DNA from: Staphylococcus hsinchuensis
GTDB taxonomy: Bacteria > Bacillota > Bacilli > Staphylococcales > Staphylococcaceae
DNA length: 64,000 bases
Assembly (NCBI RefSeq): GCF_038789205.1
Contig: NZ_CP128355.1
Span: forward strand, 620,001 to 684,000
Direction: 5' to 3'
The position numbers and the translations under genes are program-made. Every line of letters starts with the position of its first letter. The stretch's first letter is position 1. The notes under the pieces are model-generated. The model searched no databases. It was not told the origin of the DNA and saw nothing but the letters and a program-made list of their open reading frames with translations. Positions 8,511 through 20,370 of the stretch are shown one piece after another.

Positions 8511-9722
8511 TTGTCTAAAATATTATTCGTTAATCCTGGTTCAACAGGACATCTCAACCCAACCATCGCTTTATGTAAAGCATTAGTCGAACGCGGAGAA
8601 GAGATTGTGTATTATGCAAGTGATCAATACAAAGATAAGTTCAATCATATTGATATGGAAGTTCGAACGCTTCCTACGCAACCTATCATAGAAGCATTCA
8701 CAACATTTAAGCCAAATAATTTGTACAATGTTATTAATGGACTGTTAAATACCGTAGACCACATTGTTCCGCAAATTTTAGAAGAAATTCAAGATGAACA
8801 GTATGATTATTTAATCTATGATTCAATGTTCGGTTGTGGCAATATTATTTCTCAAAAGTTAAACATACCTACTATTGCGTCAGTTACTTCGTTTGCACAT
8901 ACTAAACAAACCTTTGACTTTCTATTAAATAAATTTGCAGAGATACTTTCTGAAGATGAATTAAAACAAGCAGATAAAAATTTCAATAAATTAAAAGAAG
9001 CAGTTGAAACTAAATATGACGTTCGTGTGCCTAATCGGTTTGAAGTTATGCATAACCCCGGTGATTTAAACTTGTCTTATGTTATGGAGAACTTCCAAAT
9101 TAACAAAGAACTGTTCGATTCAGATAGATATTACTTTGCAGGTCCGTCTGTTAAGAAACCACAACCGTCAGAATTTGTACAAAATTTAGATACTTCGAAA
9201 CCATTAATTTATATTTCGCTCGGCACAGTATTTAACAAAAATATTGGTTTTTTCAATAAATGTATTCAAGCGCTTAAAGATTTAAATATCACTGTAGTCA
9301 CTTCTGTAGGCGAGGATAAACAACTTGAAGATTTTGATAAAATACCTAATAACTTTATCCTAAAGTCTTATGTGCCTCAAATGGAAGTATTAGAACATAC
9401 TTCTCTATTTATTACACATGCAGGGATGAATAGTACAAACGAAGCTATTTTATCAGGGGTTCCGATGATTGCAATGCCACAGAGTGCAGATCAACCTGTT
9501 GTGGCTCAACAAATTGAAAATTTAAACTTAGGTATTCAGTTAAATTCTGAAGCAGTCACACCTACCGATATAAAGGAAGCGGTAAAGACAATGTTAGACA
9601 AACAAGACGAATATAAGCGTAATATAAGTAAGATTATAGATAACAAACAACAACAGAAACCTGGATTTGAATTAGCAGCGGATCGTGTAATTGCTTTCCG
9701 CGATGCACATTGTAAGTCTTAA
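8511..9722 (+). CDS. MGT-family UDP-glycosyltransferase (YjiC/OleD-like)
   Basis: This 403-residue GT-B, GT1-family enzyme starts at a TTG preceded by AGGAGG at good spacing. The N-terminal acceptor domain begins MSKILFVNPGSTGHLNPT. The C-terminal nucleotide-sugar domain carries ISLGTVFN, then SYVPQMEVLEHTSLFITHAGMNSTNEAILSGVPM and PQSADQPVVAQQ, the donor-binding signature of the family. Relatives glycosylate macrolides, flavonoids or other small hydrophobic acceptors; the acceptor here cannot be told from sequence. It is one of only two plus-strand genes in the left replichore of this window and sits inside the otherwise conserved purA-tRNA-walR order, so I infer an accessory insertion. Confidence 0.88.
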   Translation: MSKILFVNPGSTGHLNPTIALCKALVERGEEIVYYASDQYKDKFNHIDMEVRTLPTQPIIEAFTTFKPNNLYNVINGLLNTVDHIVPQILEEIQDEQYDYLIYDSMFGCGNIISQKLNIPTIASVTSFAHTKQTFDFLLNKFAEILSEDELKQADKNFNKLKEAVETKYDVRVPNRFEVMHNPGDLNLSYVMENFQINKELFDSDRYYFAGPSVKKPQPSEFVQNLDTSKPLIYISLGTVFNKNIGFFNKCIQALKDLNITVVTSVGEDKQLEDFDKIPNNFILKSYVPQMEVLEHTSLFITHAGMNSTNEAILSGVPMIAMPQSADQPVVAQQIENLNLGIQLNSEAVTPTDIKEAVKTMLDKQDEYKRNISKIIDNKQQQKPGFELAADRVIAFRDAHCKS

Positions 9723-9730
9723 TATAAGAA

Positions 9731-9778
9731 AAAACCTTGTAGTCTAAACCTGAATTGGTCTAGCTACAAGGTCTTTTA
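9731..9778. terminator. Bidirectional terminator between the glycosyltransferase and purA
   Basis: ACCTTGTAG and CTACAAGGT pair around a 20-base loop, with A-rich sequence on the left and TCTTTTATT on the right. It serves two converging genes. Confidence 0.85.
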
Positions 9779-9786
9779 TTTAGTGT

Positions 9787-11070
9787 TTACCATAATGATT
9801 TAAGTAAATTTGTTTGATTACGGTCTGGGCCGACAGAGAAGATTGAAATATCTACATTACATAATTCTGAAATACGTTCTAGATACTTACGTGCATTCAA
9901 TGGTAATTCTTCTAATGAACGGCATTGTGTTACATCTTCAGTCCAACCTGGTAATGTTTCAAAGATTGGTTTACTGCGTTCTAAATCTTTAAGGTTTGCT
10001 GGATACTCTGTAATTTCTTTTCCATCAATTTCATAAGCAGTACAGATTTTAACATTATCTAAACCAGTCAGTACGTCGATTGAGTTGATAGATAAATCTG
10101 TAATACCACTGGCTCTGCATGAATGACGTAACACTACTGAGTCAAACCAACCTACACGACGCGGACGACCTGTAGTTGTACCGTATTCACGGCCGACTTC
10201 ACGAATATGATGACCGTCATCATCAAAGAGTTCTGTTGGGAATGGGCCATCTCCTACACGAGATGTGTAAGCTTTACAAACACCAATAACTTTAGATACT
10301 GATGTAGGACCTACACCGCCACCGACTGTTACGTTACCTGCAACTGGGTTACTTGATGTGACGAACGGGTATGTACCATGGTCAATATCTAACATTACCC
10401 CTTGGGCACCTTCGAATAATACCTTTTCTTCATCGATTAATGCGTCGTCTAGCACTTTCGCAGTATCTGTAACAAATGGTGCTAAACGCTGACCAGCTGC
10501 ATAATATTCTTCAAAAATTTCATCAAATGATGGGCAGTCTTTATCAAACATGCCTTTGAAGTAAGCTGATTTATATTCAATATTTTGTTTTAATAATTGT
10601 TCAAATGTTTCTTTATCTAATAAATCAGCAATACGGATACCGATACGTTGAGCTTTATCTACATAAGCTGGACCGATACCTTTTTTAGTTGTGCCGATTT
10701 TATTGTCTCCACGGCGTTCTTCTTCATATTCATCTTGTTTGAGATGATAAGGTAAAATAACTTGCGCACGGTTTGAAATACGTAAATTATCTGTAGAGAT
10801 ACCTCTTTCATTTAAACCATCTAATTCTTTTAGCAATGCAACTGGATCGACTACAACGCCGTTACCAATGACTGCTAGTTTTTCTTTGTAAAAAATACCT
10901 GATGGTACTAAATGTAATTTATAAGTTTCTCCACCAAATTTAATTGTATGTCCTGCGTTATTACCGCCTGAAAAACGTGCAATCACGTCAGCTTGTTCTG
11001 CTAAAAAGTCTGTAATCTTACCTTTACCTTCATCTCCCCATTGTGTCCCAACAACTACGATTGATGACAT
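9787..11070 (-). CDS. purA: Adenylosuccinate synthetase
   Basis: This 427-residue enzyme makes adenylosuccinate from IMP, aspartate and GTP, the first committed step to AMP. Visible motifs are [13 protein letters not shown] at the N-terminus (catalytic Asp and P-loop), GGNNAGHT, the KKGIGPAY loop, and [12 protein letters not shown]. The start is the ATG at 11068-11070 (MSSIVVVG), preceded by GGAGGTG; the frame runs 8 codons further upstream through the ribosome-binding site. Monocistronic by layout, with its own promoter and terminator. A PurR-type box lies just upstream of the promoter. Confidence 0.98.
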   Translation of the reverse strand: MSSIVVVGTQWGDEGKGKITDFLAEQADVIARFSGGNNAGHTIKFGGETYKLHLVPSGIFYKEKLAVIGNGVVVDPVALLKELDGLNERGISTDNLRISNRAQVILPYHLKQDEYEEERRGDNKIGTTKKGIGPAYVDKAQRIGIRIADLLDKETFEQLLKQNIEYKSAYFKGMFDKDCPSFDEIFEEYYAAGQRLAPFVTDTAKVLDDALIDEEKVLFEGAQGVMLDIDHGTYPFVTSSNPVAGNVTVGGGVGPTSVSKVIGVCKAYTSRVGDGPFPTELFDDDGHHIREVGREYGTTTGRPRRVGWFDSVVLRHSCRASGITDLSINSIDVLTGLDNVKICTAYEIDGKEITEYPANLKDLERSKPIFETLPGWTEDVTQCRSLEELPLNARKYLERISELCNVDISIFSVGPDRNQTNLLKSLW

Positions 11071-11107
11071 ATGAGCACCTCCAAGTTTTCTCAATTAACC
11101 ATTTCGT

Positions 11108-11152
11108 ATTTTATCAATACCACAAGTATATTGCAAACAAAATTCGAACATT
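11108..11152 (-). promoter_or_regulatory. purA promoter with adjacent PurR-type box
   Basis: On the minus strand TTGCAA, a 17-base spacer and TAAAAT form a promoter at 11108-11136. Directly upstream, 11140-11152 reads AAATTCGAACATT on the plus strand, matching the PurBox AWWWCCGAACWWT in 12 of 13 positions. PurR of Bacillus and Staphylococcus represses purA through paired boxes. I do not see a good second box at the usual distance, so the PurR call is tentative. Confidence 0.5.
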
Positions 11153-11301
11153 ATATTTTTATAAATTATCAAAATGACCTCTATCTATAGCATATCATTG
11201 AATCTTACTAAACTCATTAATATCAATGTTTTTAAAATCATTCATAAATAAACGTGATACATACTTTACTTTATAAAATGTCGTTTGTTCGGAAATAAAA
11301 A

Positions 11302-11337
11302 CCGTACGATTAAACAAAATTTGTTAATATCGTACGG
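11302..11337. terminator. dnaC terminator, very long hairpin
   Basis: CCGTACGAT and ATCGTACGG form a perfect 9-bp stem that continues inward through TAAACAAA/TTTGTTA. On the minus strand it is followed by TTTTTATTTC just after dnaC. The remaining purA-dnaC gap shows no gene. Confidence 0.85.
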
Positions 11338-11359
11338 AAAAAATTTGTTATACTATTTT

Positions 11360-12757
11360 TTACATATCTGCATGCGCATAATCTATATCTGTAAATTTGT
11401 TGTATTGTTTCATAAAATGTAGTTTTACAGTACCCGTTGGGCCGTTACGTTGCTTTGCAATGATAATTTCTATATCGCCATTTTCATCATTCGTTTGGGG
11501 TTCGAAGTTTGTGTCGTCATCGTCTTCATCTTCTTCACCGCGGTTATAATAATCATCACGGTATAAGAAAGCAACGATATCCGCATCTTGCTCTATCGAA
11601 CCTGATTCACGAATATCACTCATCATCGGACGTTTGTCTTGACGTTGTTCTACGCCACGGGATAACTGACTTAATGCGATAACAGGACATTCAATTTCTC
11701 GGGCGATCGCTTTTAAAGTACGTGATATTTCAGAAACTTCTTGTTGACGGTTATCTGAAAAGCGTGAGCCACTGCCTGCAATTAACTGTAAATAGTCAAT
11801 CACAATCATGTCTAATCCGTGTTCTTGCTTTAAACGTCGACATTTGGAACGGATATCTGTAATACGAATACCAGGTGTATCATCAATAAAGATCTTTGTA
11901 CGTGATAATTTACCGACTGCGATAGTAAATCGATTCCAGTCTTCTTCTGTCATCATACCAGTTCTTAATCTATTAGAGTCCACGTTTCCTGAACTACAAA
12001 TCATACGCGTAGCTAACTGATCTGCACCCATCTCAAGTGAAAATATACCAACTGTAAATTGGTCTTCGTGTGTAGCAACTTTTTGTGCAATATTAAGAGC
12101 GAAGGCAGTCTTACCTACTGATGGTCGTGCCGCTAAAATGATTAAATCATTACGGTTAAAGCCTGCAGTCATCTGATCTAAATCACGATAGCCAGTCGGA
12201 ATCCCTGGGGTCTGACCACTATTTTGATCTAATAATTCTGCATTCTCATATACGTCTCCGAGCACATCTCGAATGTCTTTAAATCCATCACTTTCACGAC
12301 TAGATGAGAGTTCTAATATACGTCGTTCGGCATCGTTAAGTATTGTATCGAGATCGAGTTCATCGTTATAACCATCATTCGCAATACTGTCGGCCGCTTG
12401 AATCACTTTACGTTTAATTGCGTGTTTAACTACGATATCTGTATAAAACTGTACATTTCGAGTTGTTGGTACGTTGTTCGCTAATTCTGCAAGATACTGA
12501 GGTCCACCCGCTTCATTCAATCTACCTTCTTGTGACAATTGATCCATGATTGTGACGACGTCAATATCTTTATTATCTTCGTTCAAGTTCATCATCGATC
12601 TAAAGATGTGTTGATGCGCACCTCTATAAAATGACTCAGGAAGCAATACTTCCTGAGTCGAGTTAATCAATTCTGGATCTAAAATAATGGCACCTAAGAC
12701 AGATTGTTCTGCCTCGTTATTATGAGGCATTTGGTTTTGTTCATACATTCCATCCAT
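11360..12757 (-). CDS. dnaC: Replicative DNA helicase (DnaB-type)
   Basis: This 465-residue ring helicase is the staphylococcal DnaB homologue, called DnaC as in Bacillus. The N-terminal primase-interacting domain covers about 1-150. The RecA-like motor has Walker A ARPSVGKTAF, the QLATRMICSSG region, Walker B MIVIDYLQL, and arginine-finger region RESGSIEQDADIVAFLYRDDYY. An acidic loop (GEEDEDDDDTNF) precedes the C-terminus, as in other staphylococci. It unwinds DNA at the fork and is loaded at oriC by DnaA, DnaB/DnaD and DnaI. Start ATG with AGAGGTG at 8 bases. Follows rplI closely, in the conserved gdpP-rplI-dnaC order. Confidence 0.98.
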   Translation of the reverse strand: MDGMYEQNQMPHNNEAEQSVLGAIILDPELINSTQEVLLPESFYRGAHQHIFRSMMNLNEDNKDIDVVTIMDQLSQEGRLNEAGGPQYLAELANNVPTTRNVQFYTDIVVKHAIKRKVIQAADSIANDGYNDELDLDTILNDAERRILELSSSRESDGFKDIRDVLGDVYENAELLDQNSGQTPGIPTGYRDLDQMTAGFNRNDLIILAARPSVGKTAFALNIAQKVATHEDQFTVGIFSLEMGADQLATRMICSSGNVDSNRLRTGMMTEEDWNRFTIAVGKLSRTKIFIDDTPGIRITDIRSKCRRLKQEHGLDMIVIDYLQLIAGSGSRFSDNRQQEVSEISRTLKAIAREIECPVIALSQLSRGVEQRQDKRPMMSDIRESGSIEQDADIVAFLYRDDYYNRGEEDEDDDDTNFEPQTNDENGDIEIIIAKQRNGPTGTVKLHFMKQYNKFTDIDYAHADM

Positions 12758-12785
12758 AATGATTACACCTCTTATTTCATCCTTA

Positions 12786-13232
12786 TTACTGTTCTACTGT
12801 ATGCACGCGAATTGTACCTTCAACTTCTTTGTCTAATTTTACAGGTACATTAGTGTAACCTAATGCATGAATTCCATTTGGTAAATCCATTTTACGTTTA
12901 TCGATTTTAATGTCATGTTGCTCTTGTAACGCTTGGGCGATTTGTTTAGTACTTACTGAACCAAATAATTTACCGCCTTCACCTGTTTTTGCAGAAACTT
13001 CAACTTCAAGTTCGCTTAATTGTTCTTTTAATTTTTTAGCATCTTCAATTTCTTGTTGTCTTTCCGCTTCAGCTGCTTTATTTTGTTGTTCTAATTGTTT
13101 TAAGTTACCTGGTGTCGCTTCGATTGCGTAGTTTTTCTTAAGTAAGAAATTGTTAGCATAACCTACAGGCACGTCTTTAACTTCGCCTTTTTTACCTTTT
13201 CCCTTAACGTCTTGTGTGAATATTACTTTCAT
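12786..13232 (-). CDS. rplI: 50S ribosomal protein L9
   Basis: This 148-residue protein binds 23S rRNA at the base of the L1 stalk. The N-terminal globular domain [31 protein letters not shown] is the L9 signature. A long Glu/Lys-rich connecting helix (about 40-75) and the C-terminal RNA-binding domain follow. Length is typical. Its start codon overlaps the gdpP stop (ATGA), indicating coupled translation. Confidence 0.98.
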   Translation of the reverse strand: MKVIFTQDVKGKGKKGEVKDVPVGYANNFLLKKNYAIEATPGNLKQLEQQNKAAEAERQQEIEDAKKLKEQLSELEVEVSAKTGEGGKLFGSVSTKQIAQALQEQHDIKIDKRKMDLPNGIHALGYTNVPVKLDKEVEGTIRVHTVEQ

Positions 13233-15196
13233 TTAGTTTCACTCCTACTCATTTGTTCTGTAATTGCTTGTTGTAATTGTGAGATTGCTTCTTCAACCGA
13301 AACGTCTTTAAGTTGCGTCGCTGCATTGGTTAAGTGACCACCACCGCCTAGTGCTTCCATCGTTAACTGCACGTTGACTGCACCTAGTGAGCGGGCAGAC
13401 ATACCAACGACATTATCTTCTCTTCTAGCGACTACATACGATGCCTCTACACCGTCTAAACTTAACAATTCATCCGCTGCTTGTGCAACTGTGACAGGAT
13501 GATAAATCTTTTCTTCTGAACCGTGTGCAATTGCCACGCCATGTTCTTGTAGTTCGACAGTTTGAATGAGTTCCGTACGATTGATATACGTATCGATATC
13601 ATCTTTTAAGAAATGTTGCGTTAATATCGTATCAGCACCGTGGGCACGTAAATAACTTGCCGCATCAAACGTTCTTGAACCTGTTCGTAATGTGAAGTTA
13701 CGTGTATCGACAATAATACCTGCAAACATCACTGTTGATTCAAGTCTTGTTAGACGTTGTTCTGTCGGTTGATATTCTAATAATTCAGTAACTAACTCAG
13801 CTGTAGAGCTGGCATAAGGTTCCATATAAATTAATAATGGACTAGAAATAAAGCTTTCTCCACGTCTATGGTGGTCGATGACAACTTTACGGTTTGCTTT
13901 ATTTAAAATATTTTCATCGATAACCATTTCAGGTTTGTGTGTATCTACTACGACTAACGTTGTCTTGGAAGTCATGATGTCCCACGCTTCATCTGATGTA
14001 ATAAAACGTTCTTTCAATTCTGGTTTCTCATTTACAGAATCCATAACGCGTCGTAACGTCGGATCAATATCAGAATCATTTAATACGATGTATGCATCTA
14101 AGTTATTCATCATGGCAAATCGTGAAACACCGATAGCCGCACCGATAGCATCTAAATCTGGACGTGTATGTCCCATGATGATGACTTTGTCACCTTCCAT
14201 TAAGATGTCTTTCAGTGCATGTGAAATAACACGTGCTCTTACGCGTGTACGTTTTTCCATAGGGTCAGTCTTACCGCCGTAGAAACGTACGTTACCATTC
14301 ATATGTTTAATCGCTACTTGGTCACCACCACGTCCAAGTGCTAAATCTAGACCTGATTGTGATAACTCACCTAAATCGATTAAGTTCTCTGATCCTTCAC
14401 CAATTCCGATACTCAATGTTAATTGGGCACGATAACCGACACTTTTCTCTCTTAATTGGTCTAAGATTCCAAAGTTATTATCTTCTATTTCGTTTAAAAT
14501 GCGTTGATTTAAATAAGCTACAAATTGGTCTGAACTATAACGTTTAAAGTAAACATCATGTTCCGTCGCCCATTTGTTAATGACACGCGTTACCATAGAG
14601 TTGATTTCCGAACGTTGTGTGTCATTCATATTTTGCGTTATTTCATCATAGTTATCTAAAAATAACGTTGCGATAATTGGTTTAGAATCCTCATACAATT
14701 TGTTTGTTTGAACTTCTTCAGAAATATCGAAGAAATATAATACTTTTTCATTTTCTGCGTACTGTACGCGATAGTGATGTTCATTGTCTTCGATTTCAAT
14801 TTCTTGTGTTTTCTCTAATTGTTTCAAAATGTTTGGATAAACTTCATTGACCGGGTCAGAAATTACGTTGCGGTTGACCCTTTCCGACATGAATTTGTTC
14901 ATCCATTCAATATTTTCATTGTCATCTAGAATGATCATTCCAATAGGTAAATTTTTAATTGCGAGATTGTTACCTACTGAAACACGTCCACTTAAATCGT
15001 CAACATAGTTGTCTAATCTTTGAAAAGCCTGTCTTACCAAAAATAAAGTCCCAATTATTATAAGTATTAAAGCAATTGATGCGATACCAGCAACGAGCTG
15101 ATTAAATATAAACCAGATCACAACTAACGCAATTGCTGTTAATACCATAATAATAAATGGTAAAACCAATGCCTTTTTAGTGGATTGACGGTTCAT
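13229..15196 (-). CDS. gdpP: Cyclic-di-AMP phosphodiesterase GdpP
   Basis: This 655-residue membrane enzyme hydrolyses c-di-AMP to pApA; its loss is known to raise beta-lactam tolerance in S. aureus. It has two N-terminal membrane helices (about 10-55), a degenerate PAS domain, a degenerate GGDEF domain ([12 protein letters not shown]), and the catalytic DHH/DHHA1 module with [24 protein letters not shown] and VVIDHHRRG, ending with [13 protein letters not shown]. The start chosen is ATG 15194-15196 (MNRQSTKK) behind AGAGGTGG; six extra upstream codons are unlikely to be used. Located between yybS and rplI. Confidence 0.97.
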   Translation of the reverse strand: MNRQSTKKALVLPFIIMVLTAIALVVIWFIFNQLVAGIASIALILIIIGTLFLVRQAFQRLDNYVDDLSGRVSVGNNLAIKNLPIGMIILDDNENIEWMNKFMSERVNRNVISDPVNEVYPNILKQLEKTQEIEIEDNEHHYRVQYAENEKVLYFFDISEEVQTNKLYEDSKPIIATLFLDNYDEITQNMNDTQRSEINSMVTRVINKWATEHDVYFKRYSSDQFVAYLNQRILNEIEDNNFGILDQLREKSVGYRAQLTLSIGIGEGSENLIDLGELSQSGLDLALGRGGDQVAIKHMNGNVRFYGGKTDPMEKRTRVRARVISHALKDILMEGDKVIIMGHTRPDLDAIGAAIGVSRFAMMNNLDAYIVLNDSDIDPTLRRVMDSVNEKPELKERFITSDEAWDIMTSKTTLVVVDTHKPEMVIDENILNKANRKVVIDHHRRGESFISSPLLIYMEPYASSTAELVTELLEYQPTEQRLTRLESTVMFAGIIVDTRNFTLRTGSRTFDAASYLRAHGADTILTQHFLKDDIDTYINRTELIQTVELQEHGVAIAHGSEEKIYHPVTVAQAADELLSLDGVEASYVVARREDNVVGMSARSLGAVNVQLTMEALGGGGHLTNAATQLKDVSVEEAISQLQQAITEQMSRSETK

Positions 15197-15210
15197 TTTT
15201 CCACCTCTAA

Positions 15211-16122
15211 TCATTTTTTAATGATACCTTTTAAATTGATGTATAAATCAATCACACCCAGTAAAGTTACAATATGTGTAAATGGATTAATAAACGTACC
15301 GAAAACGATAAACATAATTGTAATTACGAGCGGTAAAGATTTCGCTTTTCCGAAATAATGTATAACACTTAAACCCTGAATATACATACATAATGATAAC
15401 ACAATTTCCATATTTAATACGACACTTTGGAAAGTACCCTGTTGGCTAGCAAACATAACACAAAGCAACACAATTAAATATATGTAAAGTAACGTTTTGC
15501 TCATCTGCCATGCATATAATGGCTTGAAAATAGGTGTTGCGATTTTAAATTTACGTAGTAATGGGAACGTAATTAATAAATTAACCAACACGAAAATAAA
15601 TATTGCGATAATGATATAACTTGGTATTTGAACCGTCATTTGACGAAAGCTTTCGTCAAACATTCCTTTAAAATCACCTGAAACCGAGCTCTCTGCCATC
15701 ATTTGTTTGATTTGGTGCTTAATTGGTTTCATCAGGCTCATTAGTTTAGGTAATTGGGAAAGTGATTGTAACACCATAATCGTAATTAAGACGATCATAC
15801 TTATGTAAGTTGTTGTTATATAAAGAATTCTTTCTTTTGTTGTACGTTCTTTTAGCAATTGCCCTATAACAAAGCTCATAATTAAGATAATTATCATGAA
15901 ACTCAATACAAAGATATTACCAAACAACGTAGATAATACGACTGTAGCCACGGCAGCTATACCATATGATTCTACAGATTTATGCCAGAGAATAATTCCT
16001 GGTATCGTTGCAAAAAGGGTTAATATGAGACCCAAAGGTGGCAATATATGTAGAATTGTAGCGACTATTAACAGCGCCAATATACTCAGTATAGTTGCCT
16101 TTGGATAAATTTTAGAAAACAA
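15211..16122 (-). CDS. YybS-like DUF2232 membrane protein
   Basis: This is a polytopic membrane protein of about 303 residues with roughly eight hydrophobic helices (for example ILSILALLIVATILHILPPLGLIL and VLSTLFGNIFVLSFMIIILIMSFV). Position upstream of gdpP and composition match the YybS/DUF2232 family, whose function is unknown and which resembles ECF-type membrane subunits. Two starts are possible: TTG at 16120-16122 (LFSKIYPKAT) behind TAGGAGTGG at ideal spacing, which I prefer, or ATG at 16161 behind AGAGG. The gene ends about 14 bases before gdpP, so co-transcription is likely. Confidence 0.88.
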   Translation of the reverse strand: MFSKIYPKATILSILALLIVATILHILPPLGLILTLFATIPGIILWHKSVESYGIAAVATVVLSTLFGNIFVLSFMIIILIMSFVIGQLLKERTTKERILYITTTYISMIVLITIMVLQSLSQLPKLMSLMKPIKHQIKQMMAESSVSGDFKGMFDESFRQMTVQIPSYIIIAIFIFVLVNLLITFPLLRKFKIATPIFKPLYAWQMSKTLLYIYLIVLLCVMFASQQGTFQSVVLNMEIVLSLCMYIQGLSVIHYFGKAKSLPLVITIMFIVFGTFINPFTHIVTLLGVIDLYINLKGIIKK

Positions 16123-16330
16123 GTTCGCCACTCCTATACTATTTTTAACTATACGTACCATTCTAACCTCTTTAAAACTTTTACACAATTTAACTGGCTA
16201 TATTTTTAATAGATAGCGTGTTTGAGAAAATGTTTCTATTATTTATTATTAATTCATTTCCTTTATCAACAGTTTTTAAGGTTCAATATTCCATTTTTGT
16301 TGCTCATGCGTGATGGATAAATTCAGTATT

Positions 16331-17299
16331 TTATTTGCGCTTTATTTTTGAAACCTTTAAAAAATGATAGAGATTTGGTGCCCAATCGTTGAAGTTTAAT
16401 AAAAAACCATCATGTCCTACATTATCTGGTACAAAGCAATGTTTGTGATATTTAAAGCGTTCTCCCATTGCTTGTACTAAATCATTTGGGTAGAGTAAAT
16501 CATCAATAAATCCGAGTGTCATCACCTTGGTATTTAAATTCGCGAATACTTCGTTTACGTCATTTCTACCACGGTCAATATCATGACTATCTAAGACGTC
16601 CAGCAGTGTTAAATAGCACTGGGCATCAAAGTTATTTTTAAACTTATTACCTTGATGTTGCTGATATGAAACTACTTCTGAAGGTGTGAAACGTTGGTCA
16701 TAGCTTTTAGAGGAACGGTAAGTTAAGAAGCCTAGTTGTCTTGCTATACTTAATCCCTCTTCATTATCTAGGTGTATCGCTTGTCTAGCAATCTCATTAA
16801 AGGCTCTACTGTAGGAGGAAGTCTTATCGGTTGCAGCAAGTATTACTGCTTTATCTATCTCAAAACGACGATTATATAGTAGTTCAAGTGTTTGCATACC
16901 GCCAAGTGAACCTCCAATCACGATATTAATTCGACTGTAACCTAACGCCTCAAGACCTTTTTCAATTGCTCGTACAAGGTCTCTCAAAGTTAGTTTCTGA
17001 GGAAAATTAGGGTCATTTAATGCAGAACTAGAACCATAAGGACTTCCAATGACGTTAAATGTCAGAAACTGGTAGTCGTGTACAGGCATATAACCTCCAT
17101 CAATAATCTCTCTCCACCAACCTGGCTCCGCATCCGTGCCATAAGTTAAATGATCACCCGTTAAAGCATGACATACTAACACTAACGGTTGCCCTGCATA
17201 TCCCACATGTTCATAACGTAATTTTAAGTTGTTTATCGTTTCACCTGATTCAGTAGTAAATGAACCTAACTCTAAAGTATCTACTGTATAATTCGTCAT
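16331..17299 (-). CDS. metX: Homoserine O-acetyltransferase-type alpha/beta hydrolase
   Basis: This 322-residue alpha/beta-hydrolase acyltransferase is of the MetX group and would acetylate homoserine for methionine synthesis. Visible features: the HALTGDHLTYG oxyanion region, nucleophile elbow GGSLGGMQ with Ser, TYRSSKSYDQRF lid residues, and the catalytic Asp/His in FIDDLLYP and VGHDGFLL. It is somewhat shorter than the classic 370-residue enzymes, as is the S. aureus homologue next to azlCD. No S-box or T-box leader is visible in the 70 bases upstream. Start ATG follows GAGGAGG. Confidence 0.9.
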   Translation of the reverse strand: MTNYTVDTLELGSFTTESGETINNLKLRYEHVGYAGQPLVLVCHALTGDHLTYGTDAEPGWWREIIDGGYMPVHDYQFLTFNVIGSPYGSSSALNDPNFPQKLTLRDLVRAIEKGLEALGYSRINIVIGGSLGGMQTLELLYNRRFEIDKAVILAATDKTSSYSRAFNEIARQAIHLDNEEGLSIARQLGFLTYRSSKSYDQRFTPSEVVSYQQHQGNKFKNNFDAQCYLTLLDVLDSHDIDRGRNDVNEVFANLNTKVMTLGFIDDLLYPNDLVQAMGERFKYHKHCFVPDNVGHDGFLLNFNDWAPNLYHFLKVSKIKRK

Positions 17300-17369
17300 T
17301 GTTAGCCTCCTCAGTTTTATTTTCTACAAATTAAAATCGTAATATTCTGAATAATAAATGTGTATTACC

Positions 17370-17699
17370 TTACATGAATATTCTTATCAATGCTGTCATT
17401 AACATGCCAAATATTATTGTAACCGTTAAACTACGTGTCCAAAATGCAACGACTATCGTTGGAAAGACTGTAATTACAAACGGTAAATTTAAACTATAAC
17501 CAAATCCACTTTCATGTTGTTTTATCACGCCATCAATAACTAATGCTGTAAATAAAGTAATTGGTATAAATGAAAGCCATTTTTCTATGCGTTCTGACAA
17601 ACCAACTTTGGATATAAGAACGAATGGTATAACGCGTGTTAACCAAGTAACAAGACCACATAAAACTATAATAATGAGTATGTGCGTTGTTGAGGTCAT
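17370..17699 (-). CDS. azlD: AzlD-type branched-chain amino acid export subunit
   Basis: This 109-residue protein with four predicted membrane helices (ILIIIVLCGLVTWLTRVIPFVLI; WLSFIPITLFTALVIDGVI; FVITVFPTIVVAFWTRSL; VTIIFGMLMTALIRIF) fits the small partner of the AzlCD efflux system. Its ATG overlaps the azlC stop in an ATGA junction, so the two are made together. Confidence 0.93.
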   Translation of the reverse strand: MTSTTHILIIIVLCGLVTWLTRVIPFVLISKVGLSERIEKWLSFIPITLFTALVIDGVIKQHESGFGYSLNLPFVITVFPTIVVAFWTRSLTVTIIFGMLMTALIRIFM

Positions 17700-18391
17700 C
17701 GATCCAACACCACCCCTAAAAGTGCTGCCAACGTAGACGCAATAAGAATTGCAATATATGTAGGAACAAACATACTAAATCCAAACATCATTACAATTGT
17801 ACAGAGGATAAGTTTTACATAAATTGAAATACGTTTACGTGAAATGGTCTCAAATTGAGATACAGCTAAAAAAATAAACATCGCAATAATTGCGAAATCT
17901 AATCCAAAACTCTCAGGATTTTTAATTTGTTTACCAAACAAAGCACCTGCTATCGAAGCTATTGTCCAAAATGTATAAGCTGTAATATTTAAACCATGTA
18001 GCCACCGATCGTTTATCTTTTCCCCTTTCACATGAGGTGTTATGGCTACACCAAATGTTTCATCAGTAACTAATGAAGCCAGACCGATACGATTTAAAAT
18101 GCCATAATTTTTAAAATTCGGTGCTAATGTCAGACTTAAAAGGAACATCCTGGAATTGATAATAAATGTGGTTAAAACAATCGCATATAATGGCGTTCCC
18201 GCAATGACTAACGAACATATGACAAATTGCGCGGATCCTGCATAAACTAATAATGAGAGTAAGATGATTTCTATTAAATGGAAACCGGAAGAAGTTGCGA
18301 CGATTCCAAATGACAAACCAATTCCTACATAGCCTAATAAAGTCGGTATACATTCCCTAACGCCTTGCCTAAATGAAAGATGTTCTGCCAA
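17696..18391 (-). CDS. azlC: AzlC-type branched-chain amino acid exporter
   Basis: This 231-residue membrane protein has the AzlC signature near the N-terminus (FRQGVRECIPTLLGYVGIGLSFGIVATSSGF), followed by LVYAGSAQFV and SRMFLLSLTLAP, and about six membrane helices. With AzlD it exports branched-chain amino acids or analogues. It starts with TTG (TTG GCA GAA CAT) behind GGCGGTGG. A CodY-type box lies about 50 bases upstream. Confidence 0.93.
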   Translation of the reverse strand: MAEHLSFRQGVRECIPTLLGYVGIGLSFGIVATSSGFHLIEIILLSLLVYAGSAQFVICSLVIAGTPLYAIVLTTFIINSRMFLLSLTLAPNFKNYGILNRIGLASLVTDETFGVAITPHVKGEKINDRWLHGLNITAYTFWTIASIAGALFGKQIKNPESFGLDFAIIAMFIFLAVSQFETISRKRISIYVKLILCTIVMMFGFSMFVPTYIAILIASTLAALLGVVLDR

Positions 18392-18439
18392 CTTTCCACC
18401 GCCTTCCCTTTTAAAAAATAAGTATTGCTATTCTAATAC

Positions 18440-18454
18440 AAAATTCAGAAAACT
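18440..18454 (-). promoter_or_regulatory. Candidate CodY box upstream of azlCD
   Basis: The minus-strand sequence AGTTTTCTGAATTTT matches the CodY motif AATTTTCWGAAAATT at 12 of 15 positions. Branched-chain amino acid genes are typical CodY targets. The 377-base gap 18392-18768 also contains a hairpin with CGTTTGT/ACAAACG arms at 18474-18497 of unknown role, C-rich tracts near 18590-18610, and the serS terminator. Confidence 0.5.
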
Positions 18455-18670
18455 CCCACCTATTTTAGAATACCGTTTGTGTGACCGAAGACAAACGTTC
18501 GTCTATAAAAGTTGAAATAACAACTCTTTAAAGAATTTGTAATTTTTAAAATATTTTTAGACGTCCTTCTATATTTTTGACTTTTTACACCTCCCCTACC
18601 CTCCCCTACTACTAAATAATTCATGTGAAAAGCTTATAAGGAGAGGGTTTTTAGTTTCATTAATCAAAAT

Positions 18671-18702
18671 AAAAAGGCAGAAGCTTTTATGCGCTTCTAC
18701 CT
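18671..18702 (-). terminator. serS terminator
   Basis: On the minus strand GGTAGAAGC and GCTTCTGCC pair around GCATAAAA, followed by TTTTTATTTTG. It lies downstream of serS. Confidence 0.85.
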
Positions 18703-18768
18703 TAAATGAATAGCGATTTCGTTATTAACTAATACTATTTATTTTAAAAATAATCTCTTCTAATTTAT

Positions 18769-20335
<1,567 letters not shown>

Positions 20336-20370
20336 GCAAATCAATTTTGTGATTTCAAGCATGACACGCA

